64,000 bases of DNA from Anaeramoeba flamelloides (Eukaryota; Metamonada; Anaeramoebidae). The position numbers and the translations under genes were made by a program. Position 1 is the stretch's first letter. Each line of letters starts with the position of its first letter. The notes beneath the pieces were generated by a model, which had not been told where the DNA came from, made no database searches, and saw nothing but the letters and a program-made list of their open reading frames with translations. Below are positions 24,017 through 35,686 of this stretch, in pieces. Location of the stretch: contig JANTQA010000042.1 in assembly GCA_027625915.1 (NCBI GenBank), positions 4,228,001 to 4,292,000 on the forward strand. Reading direction: 5' to 3'.

Positions 24017-26089
24017 TTATTTTTTTTTAATATTTTCACAAACATTAAAATCAAATTTGGCAAAAAATTTTTCTCCACTGGCCTGGTGGGTTACGATAAA
24101 AGAAGTTTCAGCAGATTTAAAAACCATTGACATTTCAATATTGATTACTCTGGATTTTTTTTCTTTTTTTGTTAATAACTCAGGCTTTAAAGCAATTTTA
24201 AATTTTACATTTTTTGATAAAACAATTTCTTTTTTGTCGATGAAATATTCACGATCGCTTTTCAAATCTAATAAAGTTTTATAAATGGAAATTTCCAATT
24301 CCCTTTTTTTATTCAAAGACAGCCCATATTTAAAGGCAGCTTTAAATTTATTTTTCACCTTTTGCTCTTTCCAAATCACGGGCTGGAAAATACCTTCTAC
24401 AAAGAACTCCTTTCCAACAAGGAGCTTTTTTCTTCCGCGATGCCTTTCAGGGTTATACCTTTTACATACCTCAATACCGACAGTTTCGCCATATTTCCTG
24501 AATGAAATCATCGACGGGTGTTTGCCATATTTCACTGCGCCGCGTAAGACTGCGTCACATGGCGAATTTGAATACTTGATGTCAAATTGCATTTGTGTGC
24601 TCTTTGCCAATTTGCCAAAATTACGTTCAATAACATCGCGGAAGATTTTGGATTGTGAAAAGCCCCCAACTAAAACAATAGTATCAACACCTGAAAGCGC
24701 GTCCCTGTATACTACCAGCAAATCGTCCAAATGCTGAACTAATTTTTTGAGTGGCTTTTCAAAAAATTTATAAATAACTTTTTTTGGGATCATTAATTTT
24801 TTTTTTCTTCTTCCCTTAACAAATAATTTTATTGACTGATTATTTTGATTAAATTTCTCGACCAATTCCTCCAGAGTTAATTCTTTTTCTTCGTTTTGTT
24901 CTTTTTGTTCTTCTTTTTGTTCTTTTTGTTCTTTTTGTTCTTTTTCTTTATTTATTTTTAATTGCTGGACTAATTTTTTTTTTTGTTTTTGTTTTTCTTG
25001 TATTTTGAAAATATGCTCTTCGCTAATTTCAATTCCAACGCTGTCCTCTGAATTACACCAATTAGGCTCCCCCTGTATTTTAATATTTTCAATTTCTTCC
25101 ATCAAATAAATAAAATCCAACGGCGCGCTATGTGTCAAGTCTGGTTGCCCAAGTACTTGTGAAATGAATTCTAAAAAATACTGATCCACCTTTGTGGAGC
25201 CGATGGGCACCCCTCGAGGAGCTAATAATAATTCTAATTGATTTTTTGAATTATTAGATAACTCAACAGCAGTGATGTCAACAGTCCCGCCACCAGCGTC
25301 AACTATTAATGCTTTTACATTAGATTTTGTCTTATTTTTTGTTTTTTTTGATTCATTAACTTTGTTGTTGTTGTCCTTGTCCTTGTCCTTGTTCTTGTTG
25401 TTGTCCTTGTTGTTGTTTTCCGATTTCAATGAATTCGAATTAAAATAAGTGTCAATGCCTGCAGCTTCAGGTTCATAAATTACAAACAAACGATCATCAT
25501 CACCTTTTGGCAAGATCAAACCTGCTTCCTTTGCTAATACCCTCATTTTGTATTTGTACTCTTCTTTCCAGATCGCGGGTACAGATATTAACCAGAGAAT
25601 CTCATTTTCTTTGAATGGTGTGCGCACAACAGGATTTCTCGAGATGTTTTCCAAAACCTGCTTCTTGATTTCAACCAAAATGGCTTTGATCAACAAAAAT
25701 AATGGCGCCTTCTTTCCCATATAAGAGACAACGGTTTCCTCTTCTCGATAAAGATTCATTTTGAAATCTGTAAACAGCTCATATCCGAATGCTAGATCGT
25801 CTTCATGTAAATCGCGATATCTTGTTATGGCCTTTGTTCCAAACAATTCAAATTCTAAATCCTCAAGGCCCATTTCAGACTCCCTTTCATTTCGGTTTTT
25901 CTGTTTTTGAGAACTCCCTCTTGGCTTGAATAATATTGCAGTGTCGGTTTTAAGCCCATACTGATATGTTGGGCCGTAGATTTCAAAATCGGTTTTTTCA
26001 TTTTTAGAGTCAATATTATTTGTAGTCAACGAATATGCATAACCACTTCGAGACGTTCCAAAATCTATTGCAGTTATGAACTTAATCAT
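24017..26089 (-). CDS. Hsp70-superfamily ATPase, HSPA12-like
   Basis: Single-exon gene of 690 residues, ATG at 26089, TAA at 24017. It has an actin/Hsp70-type nucleotide-binding fold: phosphate-1 motif AIDFGTSRSGYAYS (residues ~7-20), phosphate-2 motif LIVDAGGGTVDITAVEL (~261-277) and adenosine motif DTIVLVGGFSQSKIF (~469-483), plus the helix ending VIYEPEAAG (~203). The GTSRSG loop and total length fit the HSPA12A/B type better than canonical Hsp70, which has the GTT loop and a longer peptide-binding domain. Two charged low-complexity inserts interrupt the fold: an Asn/Lys/Asp insert at ~223-255 and a Gln/Glu/Lys insert at ~364-403. ATP binding is likely. The client or role is unknown. Confidence 0.87.
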   Translation of the reverse strand: MIKFITAIDFGTSRSGYAYSLTTNNIDSKNEKTDFEIYGPTYQYGLKTDTAILFKPRGSSQKQKNRNERESEMGLEDLEFELFGTKAITRYRDLHEDDLAFGYELFTDFKMNLYREEETVVSYMGKKAPLFLLIKAILVEIKKQVLENISRNPVVRTPFKENEILWLISVPAIWKEEYKYKMRVLAKEAGLILPKGDDDRLFVIYEPEAAGIDTYFNSNSLKSENNNKDNNKNKDKDKDNNNKVNESKKTKNKTKSNVKALIVDAGGGTVDITAVELSNNSKNQLELLLAPRGVPIGSTKVDQYFLEFISQVLGQPDLTHSAPLDFIYLMEEIENIKIQGEPNWCNSEDSVGIEISEEHIFKIQEKQKQKKKLVQQLKINKEKEQKEQKEQKEEQKEQNEEKELTLEELVEKFNQNNQSIKLFVKGRRKKKLMIPKKVIYKFFEKPLKKLVQHLDDLLVVYRDALSGVDTIVLVGGFSQSKIFRDVIERNFGKLAKSTQMQFDIKYSNSPCDAVLRGAVKYGKHPSMISFRKYGETVGIEVCKRYNPERHRGRKKLLVGKEFFVEGIFQPVIWKEQKVKNKFKAAFKYGLSLNKKRELEISIYKTLLDLKSDREYFIDKKEIVLSKNVKFKIALKPELLTKKEKKSRVINIEMSMVFKSAETSFIVTHQASGEKFFAKFDFNVCENIKKK
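24885..24960. repeat. in-frame tandem repeat in Hsp70-like gene
   Basis: Nine-base units of the type GTTCTTTTT repeat several times and encode KEQ on the minus strand, giving a charged insert between Hsp70 subdomains. A second, shorter array of CTTGTC units near 25372-25400 encodes KDKD. Confidence 0.8.
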
Positions 26090-27319
26090 AAATACAATTT
26101 TATGTTTATTATTTTTTTGGGTGGAAAAGAAATAATACAGAAGAAAACAAAAAATGAAAAAATGTTTTTTTCACATTTTTCCTACATTATAAAAAAACTC
26201 AAGAATTATATCAAGCCATCAACCTTTTAAAACTTTCAAACAATGACAGACAATTTACAAACCTTTCAAAAAGTGTCCGAAACTTTCAAAGGGGGAAAGG
26301 TGTTGTAAAGTCATTTGATTATTTACAATGTGTTTATAACATTTAAGATGAAGAATTTGATTGTTAATCACAAATTGTATATATTAAATTCTTGGATCTT
26401 GGGAATGAGTACTATGTGTCTATTTGTTGATATGAGAGAAACAATTTTTGGAACACTATTTTATTGATTAAAAAAATATTCTAATTTCAGGTTTAAGATA
26501 GATGATATTTGAAAAAAGATTATCTTGCATAATGAGTGTAATTATTTGTTATTTTGGTTATTAGTTGATCAGTCTTGGGTTTAGCTTGAATTTAAAAGTG
26601 GTTCAAAAATGCAATTTTTTGGAAATTTATTTTTTTTTTTTTTTTTCAGATATCTAAATTTGTGAGTGTAAAGACTATTAGGATTAGAAGATATTTTATA
26701 AAAAAATGTTGTTTATGTGTTATTGATTTAAATTTTTAATTAGATTGGGTTTTATTTAGAGCTTCCAATTTTTTTTTTTTTATTCATTTAGTTAATTGAT
26801 AAAAAAGTAAATCAAAATTTTCTTCAACAACCCAAAAATCTAAATTCATTCTTAATCACCTACCAATCTATCTATATATAAGTCAATGAATCATCAATTC
26901 AGGATTTAGGAAAAAAACAATAAATTATCGAAAAAAGGACTTTATTGAACGAAACACCATTTCACTAAAAGCGACCCTGTCAAAAATGGAAAATTCACTT
27001 TATTTTTAAGAATCAACCAAACTTAGATTGTTTCGAAATATATGAAATAATAAACTTCAGTTTAGAGTTGATATTCATAAAATAAAAGCCTGAACAAAAA
27101 TATAAATTTCAAAAAAAAAAATGTTAAAAAAATTTTTGGGGCCCTTTCATTGGAACGTCTCGTGCAAAATTTCTCAATTTCTTTAGGAAATTAAATTTGT
27201 TGACAATAAGATTGTTCACTTATAAATGTATGAATTTTAAAAGAAAATATACAATGCATCAAATTTCTTAATTTTAATTTTTGTTTTTAAACATTTTTTT
27301 TCTTTCTAATTGATTTTTT

Positions 27320-27350
<31 letters not shown>

Positions 27351-29000
27351 ATAAAAATAAAAGCAAAAAAACAATTACAAAATGAGAAAAAAAGATTTTG
27401 ATCTACAAATTGAAAGTTTCTGTTTAAGAAGAATAATGAATTAAACTTATAAAATATGTTTTATTTCTTCAATAAATCTGGTCCCCTTTGACTGAAAAAG
27501 AGTTTACCATCATCATTCCCGTAAAATCAAAGATCGATCAGCAAAGAACCAAAATAACAAGTAATTAAACTTGATATAAGATAATCTTTTTTTAAAATTC
27601 CAGTGATTTTAAAACCTTAATTTGAGAGTCAATCAAGTTTATTATTTTCCCAAAGTTAAGGATAGGTGTTTTAGATGAATTTTTTACAGACACCATAAAA
27701 TAATTCTTTTTTTTTTTTTTGATTAAGACTCTTTAGATCTTTTTGACTTATTTATAGTGTAACATTTCTTTGAAATCAAAGTTTTTTGTCGTTTATATTT
27801 TAGTTTTTATTATTTTTTCTACGTGAAAAACATTATTTGTCAAGTCCTTAACATTCAACCTAAGAAGATATTTATTAAATTAGTTTTTCATTTTGGTTAG
27901 TTATTATTACACAAGTACAGTGATCAAAAAATCTTATTCATTAAGGCCGATACACCATTATTTCAAAATATCATCCTTGGACTATTATTCTTCTTGTTCC
28001 AATGTAAAATATAAATTACTATGCATTATACCCAACCTCCAATTTAATTTTAAATGTAATTTTCTTGTTTTAAAAGTAAATTTTAAATTAGGAATTAAGT
28101 TTGTATAAAATATATCAGTTTTTGTTTTTTTAATTTTTTATTTTTTTTTGATATACTGGTGAAAAAAATGACAAATTTAGTAAAAAAACTTAGAATATTA
28201 AGATATCACTTTTTGCAGATGTGTAGTACAGCAATTCTAGAAAAAATATACAATATATTTATGGAAATTTTCCATTTTAATCCATTTATTTTTGGAATTT
28301 CTATTTTAATAATAGAATTTTTTGAAATCTATTTAATATTTGTTGATTTTTGATTTTTAATTTTTTGGGTCGATACGAGTAAAGTTCTTCTATAAAAAAG
28401 AAACATGCTTTTTATTTTGAAACTTGGATTAAACTTTTGTCTTGTTGTTCTTGTGATAACAGTCCAATAAATAGGTTAAATTTTATAGTTTTCCCAGAAA
28501 TCAAACCAACTTATCTTTATTTCTTTGAGGTAATTAGTTTTTTTCCAAAAAAATTTTAAATCAAAAATATAAAAATACAATTTATTTTAAAAATAATTTA
28601 TTTTGATCCTTGTTTAGATAATCGAGTGTGCCTTAACCAAGATTAAAGAATAGTTTTTTACAGTGTATATTTAAAATTCAGATGTATTACACATCTTTTA
28701 TTCATTAAAATAATTTTCATTTGTCAGATCATTAAATCAAAAATTGAAAATTTTTTGAAAAAGGGTGATTAAATTCATTATGATCTTTAAAAGTTAATAG
28801 TATGTGTTCGAGAATTGTTTTAGTTGTAGTTTTGTGTTGAATTTCTATTTTTGTTCAATTATTCAAAACGAAACTTCTATGGAAAAATTAGTTATTTTTG
28901 TTGAAAAAAACAAATTTAGAGTTGGAAGTCGATTTTTGACATTTATTTTAGATGAGAAATAAAAACCAGTCACATCAATTTCACTGTTTTTAATGTAAAA
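26090..29000. other. intergenic stretch upstream of the tRNA
   Basis: No gene is seen. It contains a copy of the dispersed repeat also found at 16.3-17.3 kb (about 26560-26905) and one TIR element (26951-27506). The open frames at 27893-28108 and 28159-28353 are AT-rich chance frames. Confidence 0.6.
26951..27506. mobile_element. TIR element, family with GTCAAAG-type ends (copy 1)
   Basis: The left end (AAACACCATTTCACTAAAAG) and the reverse complement of the right end (TAAACTCTTTTTCAGTCAAA) match the ends of copies at 33294, 42123 and 51157. The internal block with TTTCATTGGAACG and TCGTGCAAAATTTCTCAATT is shared with the 51157 copy. It has no open frame of any length, so it is non-autonomous. 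The left end is decayed and no clean TA remains there. Confidence 0.7.
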
Positions 29001-29071
29001 GGTTCTATGGTGTAATGGCAGCATGAGAGGTTTTGATTCTCTAGACCTAGGTTCGATTCCTAGTAGAACCA
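29001..29071 (+). tRNA. tRNA-Gln(UUG): tRNA-Gln, anticodon UUG
   Basis: A 71-base cloverleaf can be drawn: acceptor GGTTCTA with TAGAACC, D stem GTGT with GCAT (two wobble pairs), anticodon stem AGAGG with TCTCT, loop TTTTGAT placing TTG at 34-36, a 4-base variable loop, T stem CTAGG with CCTAG around TTCGATT. TTG reads CAA (Gln). There is no intron. The bases after the acceptor stem are ACCA, so discriminator A is followed by a genome-encoded CCA, unusual for a eukaryotic nuclear tRNA; it may be chance. Confidence 0.95.
29008..29060 (+). promoter_or_regulatory. internal Pol III promoter, A box and B box
   Basis: The A box TGGTGTAATGG (29008-29018) fits TRGYNNANNGG. The B box GGTTCGATTCC (29050-29060) fits the GGTTCGANNCC consensus exactly. 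Both lie within the tRNA-Gln gene at normal spacing. Confidence 0.85.
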
Positions 29072-29078
29072 CCACTTC

Positions 29079-29087
29079 TTTTTTTTT
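29079..29087 (+). terminator. oligo-T Pol III terminator
   Basis: A run of nine T begins eight bases after the tRNA discriminator base, the expected Pol III stop signal. Confidence 0.8.
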
Positions 29088-30699
29088 AAATTTAATACCA
29101 AAAAAATGTTTTTCAGATGATCAACTCTTTGTTTTGATGGTAGACATTTCACAGCACATAGTAACAAATCTTTTTTTTTCAACTTGTTTTTTATTCCAAA
29201 TTTTCAAAAAATTTGAAAATTTGTTCGAATTAATTCCAAAGAAAAAATTCCAATAAAAAAAAAACAAATTTTAAACTGTTCAACAAAAATTGAACGATCA
29301 ACAAATATTTGAGATCTTGTAGTTCTTAGTCAGTCGTCAATTAGGTGTTTAATTTTTTTTGTTTTTTTTCAAATAAAAGCCTTATTCTTTCTTGAAGCAA
29401 GAAAACAAAGGTTTTTTGGTTTATTATATTTTTTTGAGAATTAGGTCGTAAGGATAAACTGATTTCTCATTCACAATTTTGAGGGTTGTCTATTTTATGA
29501 AACAAATCTCTTGATTGTCTCTTTATGTTGGACTTTGATCATCAAATACTGCTGTTTCTTTTCCGTTACGATGAGGCTATTAGATCTTGTATTTTAAATT
29601 AATTTCCATCTTCATCATTGTTTTTTGTTATCTCGACTTATTACCCACCACCTCCGTTGTAATTTACTTTCTGAATAGCTTCAACAACTGGGTTTGTTTT
29701 TTGTTGGAAGATGAATTTGATTGAAGATGATTGATCTTTCTTTCTTTCCTTTTCATTAAAAAAAACTATAAAAATACAGATCAAAACAAAAAAAAGAAAT
29801 CATAAAATTACATTTGAGGACTGTTTATTGAACAAGAAAAATTGACCAACCAAAATAATCACAACATAAGAATTATGAAAAAAAAATTGAAATAAGAAAA
29901 AATAAAATCAAAATTTGCAAAACAATTCAAAGTCTTATTACTGTGAGAAAAATTTGAAACTTTTAAACCTCACAAACACTTTACAAACCTTCTAGGCATT
30001 TTTCAAGGTATTAAAGTATAGGAAGAAGCGTTCTAAAAGTAATGAGCTTGGTAAAAGTGAGTTTTTTTTTTGTAGGTTTTCTCTGGATGATAACTTAACA
30101 GAATATCTGTATTTTGTTATATTATCAAATGATCAAACCTTCACAGAGGCAGTACTTGAACAAAGATTATCTTTTGAGTCTTTAATATTTTAGTAATTTA
30201 TAAAGCAATATTCAAGTAAATTAGCCTAAACTAATATTTTTATCCAATTTTAAGTGCCTCAGTATATTTGAAACTAAACAGTTGAATTTTTTTTATTTAA
30301 CCAAACACATTAATATTTCAATAAATATCAAGGGGGGGATGGAATGTAAATCAGTATAATAAGTTTACAGATTAATTAAAATATATAAGCTATTTCCAAT
30401 GAATTGGGGCAAATTTATTTTTAAATATATTTATTAAACTCAATCTTCAAAAAAGTATTTAAAAATAAAAAATCATTAAATGCTATTTATAGATTATTGA
30501 ATATAATTCAATTTTTTTCTTAATGTTGTATTAAATAAATAAAATTTATTAAAAATTCGGTTCTTCATTTTATCATATATTTTTTAGGAGGTATAAATTG
30601 GTATGTATTATTTCCTTTTCATCAAAAAAAAAACGTTTTCCAAAATTGTTTAATCTCAATAAAATTAACAAATATAATTAAAAAGATGATAACTATGTT

Positions 30700-31260
30700 T
30701 AATAGTTTAAAAAATCATTTGTATACTTTCCATATTTCCATTTTTTTATCATAATTGGTCCTACATCTTTTTTATAAAAATAATGATTTTTTTTTACATT
30801 TTTTGGAAATATTCAAACAACCATACCTGAAATAAACACATTACTTATAATTCAATCATTGTTAATATTAAACTTTATTTGATATTGTCAATTAACAAAT
30901 ACATTCACTGACAAAGATGATTTTATATGAAATGTCAAAAAAAATTCACCACTTTTTTGGAAATACCTTAAATACATTTGATTGTTTAAAAAATCATTTA
31001 TACTCTTTCTGTATTTTGATTTTTTTATTGAACTTGTACGTTCATGTTTTCTCCAAAAAAAAATTCTATTTTTTTTTTTCTTTCATTTTTTGGAAATAGT
31101 TCATCCATTATATTTTTGAATTAATACCTTAGTCATTGATTCAATCGGTATTATTATTAACCTGAATTTTTTTTATTGCCAATTAACGTATAATTCCACT
31201 AATTAAGACGATTTTTTATACGAGGTAAAAAAAAAAATTACCCACTTTTTTGTCAATGCC
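30700..31260 (+). repeat. tandem ~270-bp diverged units
   Basis: Two consecutive units share, in order, TTTAAAAAATCATTT, a TTTTTTTGGAAATA-type block, a TTCAATC block, AATTAAC and a final CCACTTTTTTGGAAATACCTT-type block (about 30943-30963 and 31236-31256). A third, more diverged unit lies at 22835-23000. Confidence 0.6.
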
Positions 31261-32247
31261 TTAGTGGTCAAAATAATACTTTCTCAAACAAAATAATCTG
31301 TATTTTAAAATATAATCACGACTTTTTTTATCTTGTTTAAATCTAAAAATCCAATTCCGTTGTCCAATAGTAACCATAAGTTCACAGTGGTTTTGAAACT
31401 AAACTCCTTGTTATTTTTAGTAAATTTAAATTCTGAATGGAATTAGTTGAAAAATCGTTCTTGATTTCTCATTTTTTTAAAAATTTTTCTTTTTGTTGAT
31501 GATTAGGAAATAATCTTAAAAATTTACTCTATTTTTTGAGATAAAAAAAATAATTTGATTTTTCTTTTTTCGAATTTCTTTTTAAATAATAGAGCTTGAA
31601 ATAACCAACGCCATATTTGCTTCTCGTTTATTGTTGATTTATTTATCAGTAAATATATAAGTCTTCCATCATAAAATTTTTTTTTTGATTATGAAATATG
31701 GATTGAACTGTTTTGTATGCATTATTTTGAAAGTAATGTGTTGGATTTTCAACTTTTAAAAAAGGAAGCAAAAGTATCAAACTTTTTAAAAACAATAATA
31801 CCTTTCTTAAAATCTCTTTAAAAATATCTTTGTTTTTGTACTAATTTGATTTTTTCTTTATTTTACAATTTCAAGATCTAGTAATTTTTTTGAATTGGCT
31901 ACATAACACGACCATGAAAAAATTCTTTTCAAAATAGAATTAAACTTTTTTTTATTATTATTGAAGAAGTGTAAATTACACTCTAGTTACCCTTAGACTT
32001 AAATTGCCTTTCAGAAATTTTAGAGTAAAATCATAGATAACACGATTATTAATTAATAAAAATAGTTTCAAACTATCACAGTTTAAAATTATTTCATAAA
32101 GATTTATTTGTTTCAATTTATTGTGAAATATTAATCTATCTTTTTCATAGAAAGTACATATCCATAAAAAAATGATCAATATTTTCTATAATTTCTTTCT
32201 GTTTATACTTTAAACAAAAAGGAAAAAATTAATTTGAATTTTTAATG

Positions 32248-32443
32248 CAGTCAGTTTCACTTTTAAGGCACAAACTTTCAACGAAATTTAAGGCACAAAA
32301 AAAATCTCAAATTAAGTCACAAAATTCAAATTCTAGTAAAATAAATTGTAAAAAAAAATATTACAAATTTTGTGCTTTAATTTGAGATTTTTTTGTACCT
32401 TAAATTTCGTTGAAAGTTTGTGCCTTAAAAGTGAAACTGACTG
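32248..32443. mobile_element. 196-bp MITE, CAGTCAGTTTC ends (copy 1)
   Basis: Near-perfect inverted repeat: CAGTCAGTTTCACTTTTAAG followed by GCACAAACTTTCAACG at the left, and its reverse complement at the right, with ~55 matching bases each. TA follows the right end (32444-32445); the left neighbour is TG, probably a mutated TA. Ends beginning CAGT with a TA target fit the Tc1/mariner superfamily. No coding capacity. This is the best preserved of three copies. Confidence 0.88.
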
Positions 32444-32590
32444 TAAGTGCATAGTAATATCTTTTTTATCAGTCAGTGAATGTTCTGAATTTTAGAATTG
32501 TTGATCTGAGGGATAACTTGGATATTTTTGAGTTTTATATAAATAATTTTGATTTTTTATTATTGTGAAATATTTTTTTTTTTTTGGGGG

Positions 32591-33021
32591 GTGCCGTCAA
32601 GTACCTAGGTTTTCTAGAATTCAAAAGAATGGAGTAAAATCAAAGATTTAACTAATTCTTTTAAATTATGGAAAACATAACGGCAATTTTCTTGAGGTTT
32701 TCTATTTTATTCTGAAAATCTAGCGTTTTTGTTAGGTTTTTATTTTACTTTTTGAAATAAACAGAAAAATTTAATAAAAGTTCGGTTTATTTCGAAAAGT
32801 AAAAAAAAAACCTAGAACACTCCTCAAATAAACAGAAACCTCAAGAAAACCTAACGGCGCCTTATTTTTTTTAATTTTTGAAATTAAAAGAAATTTTTTG
32901 AAATTTTCTTTTTATTTCTCAAATTAAAAAAAGCTAACGGCTGTTTTCCGAAATTCAAAACAATTGAAGAAAATCAAAGATTTTACTCTATTCTTTTAAA
33001 TTTTGGAAAACCTGATGACAC
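32591..33021. mobile_element. compound hairpin element, GTGCCGTCA end
   Basis: Starts GTGCCGTCAAGTACCTAGG and ends in the near reverse complement (CCTGATGACAC). Each end carries a copy of the AAAAGAAT-GAG-AAAATC hairpin module. The interior holds other self-complementary blocks, such as AAACAGAAAAATT against AGTTCGGTTTATTTCG-type sequence and GAAATTAAAAGAAATTTTTTG against its inverse. There is no open frame. Confidence 0.7.
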
Positions 33022-33293
33022 TTTCAACTTGTAGAATTCAACAACTCGTTATATATGTATTTGTATATTTCTTTTTTGTGATCTTTTAAATTAATTGACT
33101 TCCAATTGGTTTTATTATTTATTCTGTGGTTAAATTTTATTAATTTTTCTAAATTAGGCAGAGATAAATTTCCTAATTTCTTTTTGAATTTAAATTTCTT
33201 TCTATATAACGGAAAGTATCATATTTTCTATTTTAAATTCTGTTTTGTAAATAAGAATTGGTAGATTTCTGTTTATTTTACATATTTCAGTAA

Positions 33294-33996
33294 TAAACTA
33301 TTTTTCAGTCAAAGGGGCCCAGTTATAATGGTATAATACATGTGTTTAAAGGGTTTGCATAGATATTAGAAGAAAAATTTTATTTTGGAAATTTTCAAAA
33401 TTGAAATCATTTTTTCACATTTTTGTTTTTTTATTTTGTTTTTTTTTTTCGATTTTTTTTTTAAAACATCATTCAATTAAAAAAAAATTTTTTATTGCAA
33501 GATCAATAGTCACTTGGTAAAAACGTGTTATTCTAATGTCATTGAAACCATGTAAAGATTGTTGAGAAATCATATTGATTTCTATTGCAATTCTATTCGA
33601 TCTTTGATCTTGATATTTGTTTAATAAATGTTAAAAATTTTCACTTCATTTTCATTTCCTTTTTCAAATAGAGACCACAAATACCAACACACTTCATTTG
33701 GGGGCTTGATATCTAAAAGAAAAGTATGGAAAATGAAGTGAAAATCATATTTATTTTTCAAATACCAGTCGAAGTCCAAAACGAACATTGTTGTTTTTCT
33801 CAATAGATATATAGAATTTGAGTTTTTCAATTTTTAAGAAAATCTGTTGATTAATTAGTTTTCTTTCAGACATATATCAACAATTATTTGGTGTGTATTA
33901 TTCTCTTTATTTCTTATTTATTCTTCAAATGTCATTTATATAAAATAATTGATATTTAAAAAAAATCATGGGATTCTTTTACTGAAACAGAGTTTA
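33294..33996. mobile_element. TIR element, GTCAAAG-type ends (copy 2)
   Basis: Left end TAAACTATTTTTCAGTCAAA, right end ACTGAAACAGAGTTTA, matching the other copies of this family. The interior (33340-33610) is the reverse complement of 42380-42620, with the shared blocks TAGAATAACA and AGAAATCAATATGATTTCTC on the opposite strand. At 703 bp it is longer than the other copies and has no coding frame. Confidence 0.72.
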
Positions 33997-34499
33997 CATG
34001 AATTAATCCTAGAATTTAAATAGTTTAGTGTTGCTATTTTATCTAATTATATATTTCTAATCCTTATGTTAATTGACTTAATATCAAAGATTTAAATAAT
34101 CTAATTTTTAAACTATTTTTCAGGGAGTTATTATTGAATAATTGTTTACAGTTTTTATATGTTTCTTTCACCTTTTTTAAATTATAAACAAAAAAAAAAT
34201 AAACTTTTACTAATTTTTGACTTTTTAATATCTTTGCTTCTTTAAACGCTATTAGTTAAAAAAATATCTTTGATCAAAAATTATTTTTAAAGGTATTTAA
34301 CAATTTAAGTTTAAAAATTCAATTTTCCATTAATATTTTTTTCAAATTTAATAGTCGAAAAATTGAATAATTTTTTTTTTTACAGTTAAGAGGTTATAAT
34401 CAAATCTTTTAAAAGTGTTTGAAATTTAATCAAATCTTTCAAAAGTATAATCAATTTTTTTGACGATTATGTAATTATTTATTGATATAAATTGAAAAA

Positions 34500-34985
34500 A
34501 AATATTTTTTTTTTTGATTTTCTGTTAGGTTTTTTTTAATTTTTATATTAAACCGAAAATTTTTGAAATTTTCGGTTTATTTCAAAATGTACAAAAACCT
34601 AGAAACTTTTTGTTAGCTTTTCCAGAAGTCAAAAGAATTGAGTAAAATCAAGGATTTTTGTCTATTCTTTTGAATAATGGAAAATCCCCGTTAACTTTTT
34701 TTTAATTTGATACAGTCAGTTCCATTTTTAAGACACAAACTTTCAAGGAAATTTAAGGTCCAAAAAAAAATATCACCTTAAAGCACAATATTCTAATTTA
34801 GTCCAATAATTTGTGTAAAAAAAAATTCCCAAAAATGTGCTTAAAATTGATATCTTTATACCTTAACTTTCCTTGAAAGTTTGTTTCTTAAAAGCCGAGC
34901 TGTCTGTAAATAAAAAGAAAAATTCAAAAATTTTCTTTTAATTTCTTAAATTAAAAATAAGCTAGGCACTTGACGGCACTCTACA
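34500..34985. mobile_element. compound hairpin element interrupted by a MITE
   Basis: Contains AACCGAAAATTTTTGAAATT paired with TTTCGGTTTAT, the AAAAGAATTGAG hairpin module, and ends GGCACTTGACGGCACTCTACA, the inverse of the end seen at 32591. It is split by a 194-bp element of the CAGTCAG family at 34713-34906. The left boundary is not sharply defined. Confidence 0.65.
34713..34906. mobile_element. 194-bp MITE, CAGTCAG ends (copy 2), nested
   Basis: Left end CAGTCAGTTCCATTTTTAAG and right end CTTAAAAGCCGAGCTGTCTG, with TA on both sides (34711-34712 and 34907-34908). Internal inverted block ACAAACTTTCAAGGAAA. It sits within the compound hairpin element, interrupting a TTTTTTTTAATTTGA stretch that continues after the copy, so it is the younger insertion. 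Confidence 0.88.
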
Positions 34986-35686
34986 GGCACTTCCAATAAT
35001 TTTCAGAAGAAATTTTTTTTTTCTATTTCAGTTTTATTAGACGAATACAACATTTCAAAAGCTATTCGTTTTTATCTATCAAAGCAAATACTCAATGTTG
35101 AATTAAACAAAAAATATTTCTTCAGTTTATTTGGAATTTTTTACCCGAAAAAAATACTTTTTTTTCTAGACTAGTGACTTTTAAAAAAGGTGGTTATACT
35201 AAAAACAATAAATACAATAGTCCCATGATTTTAAAGTTCTGGAATTTTGTTTATATTGTGAATAAACTTTATTATTAAGGATAAAGGGTTAATAAACATA
35301 TTAGTTTTGTCTAACTTTTTTTTTTCAATTTTATTTTTCATGCTAATGTTGTGTATTAAATGTGGCCAAATAATTTTTTTCGTTTACTTTTGACTTAAAA
35401 GTTGATTTAAACACTATAAATAATTAATTAAAATTATTATAAAACTGGTATTCTTGTGTACTCATACTTTTGTGCTTTTTTTATATATATTTTTATTTGT
35501 TGGAATACTTTTAAAGAATTGAATAAAAACTATCCCAAGTTGCATATTTACGAAACCTTTTTGAATGGAAACTTTCCAAATTAACAACAGTCTAGATTTT
35601 TTTATCTTCCACATTTTTTTTTAAATGAAAATAAAATAAAAGAGAAAAAAATAATTTTCTTTAGAGATAATTATTAACTTCAGGTA

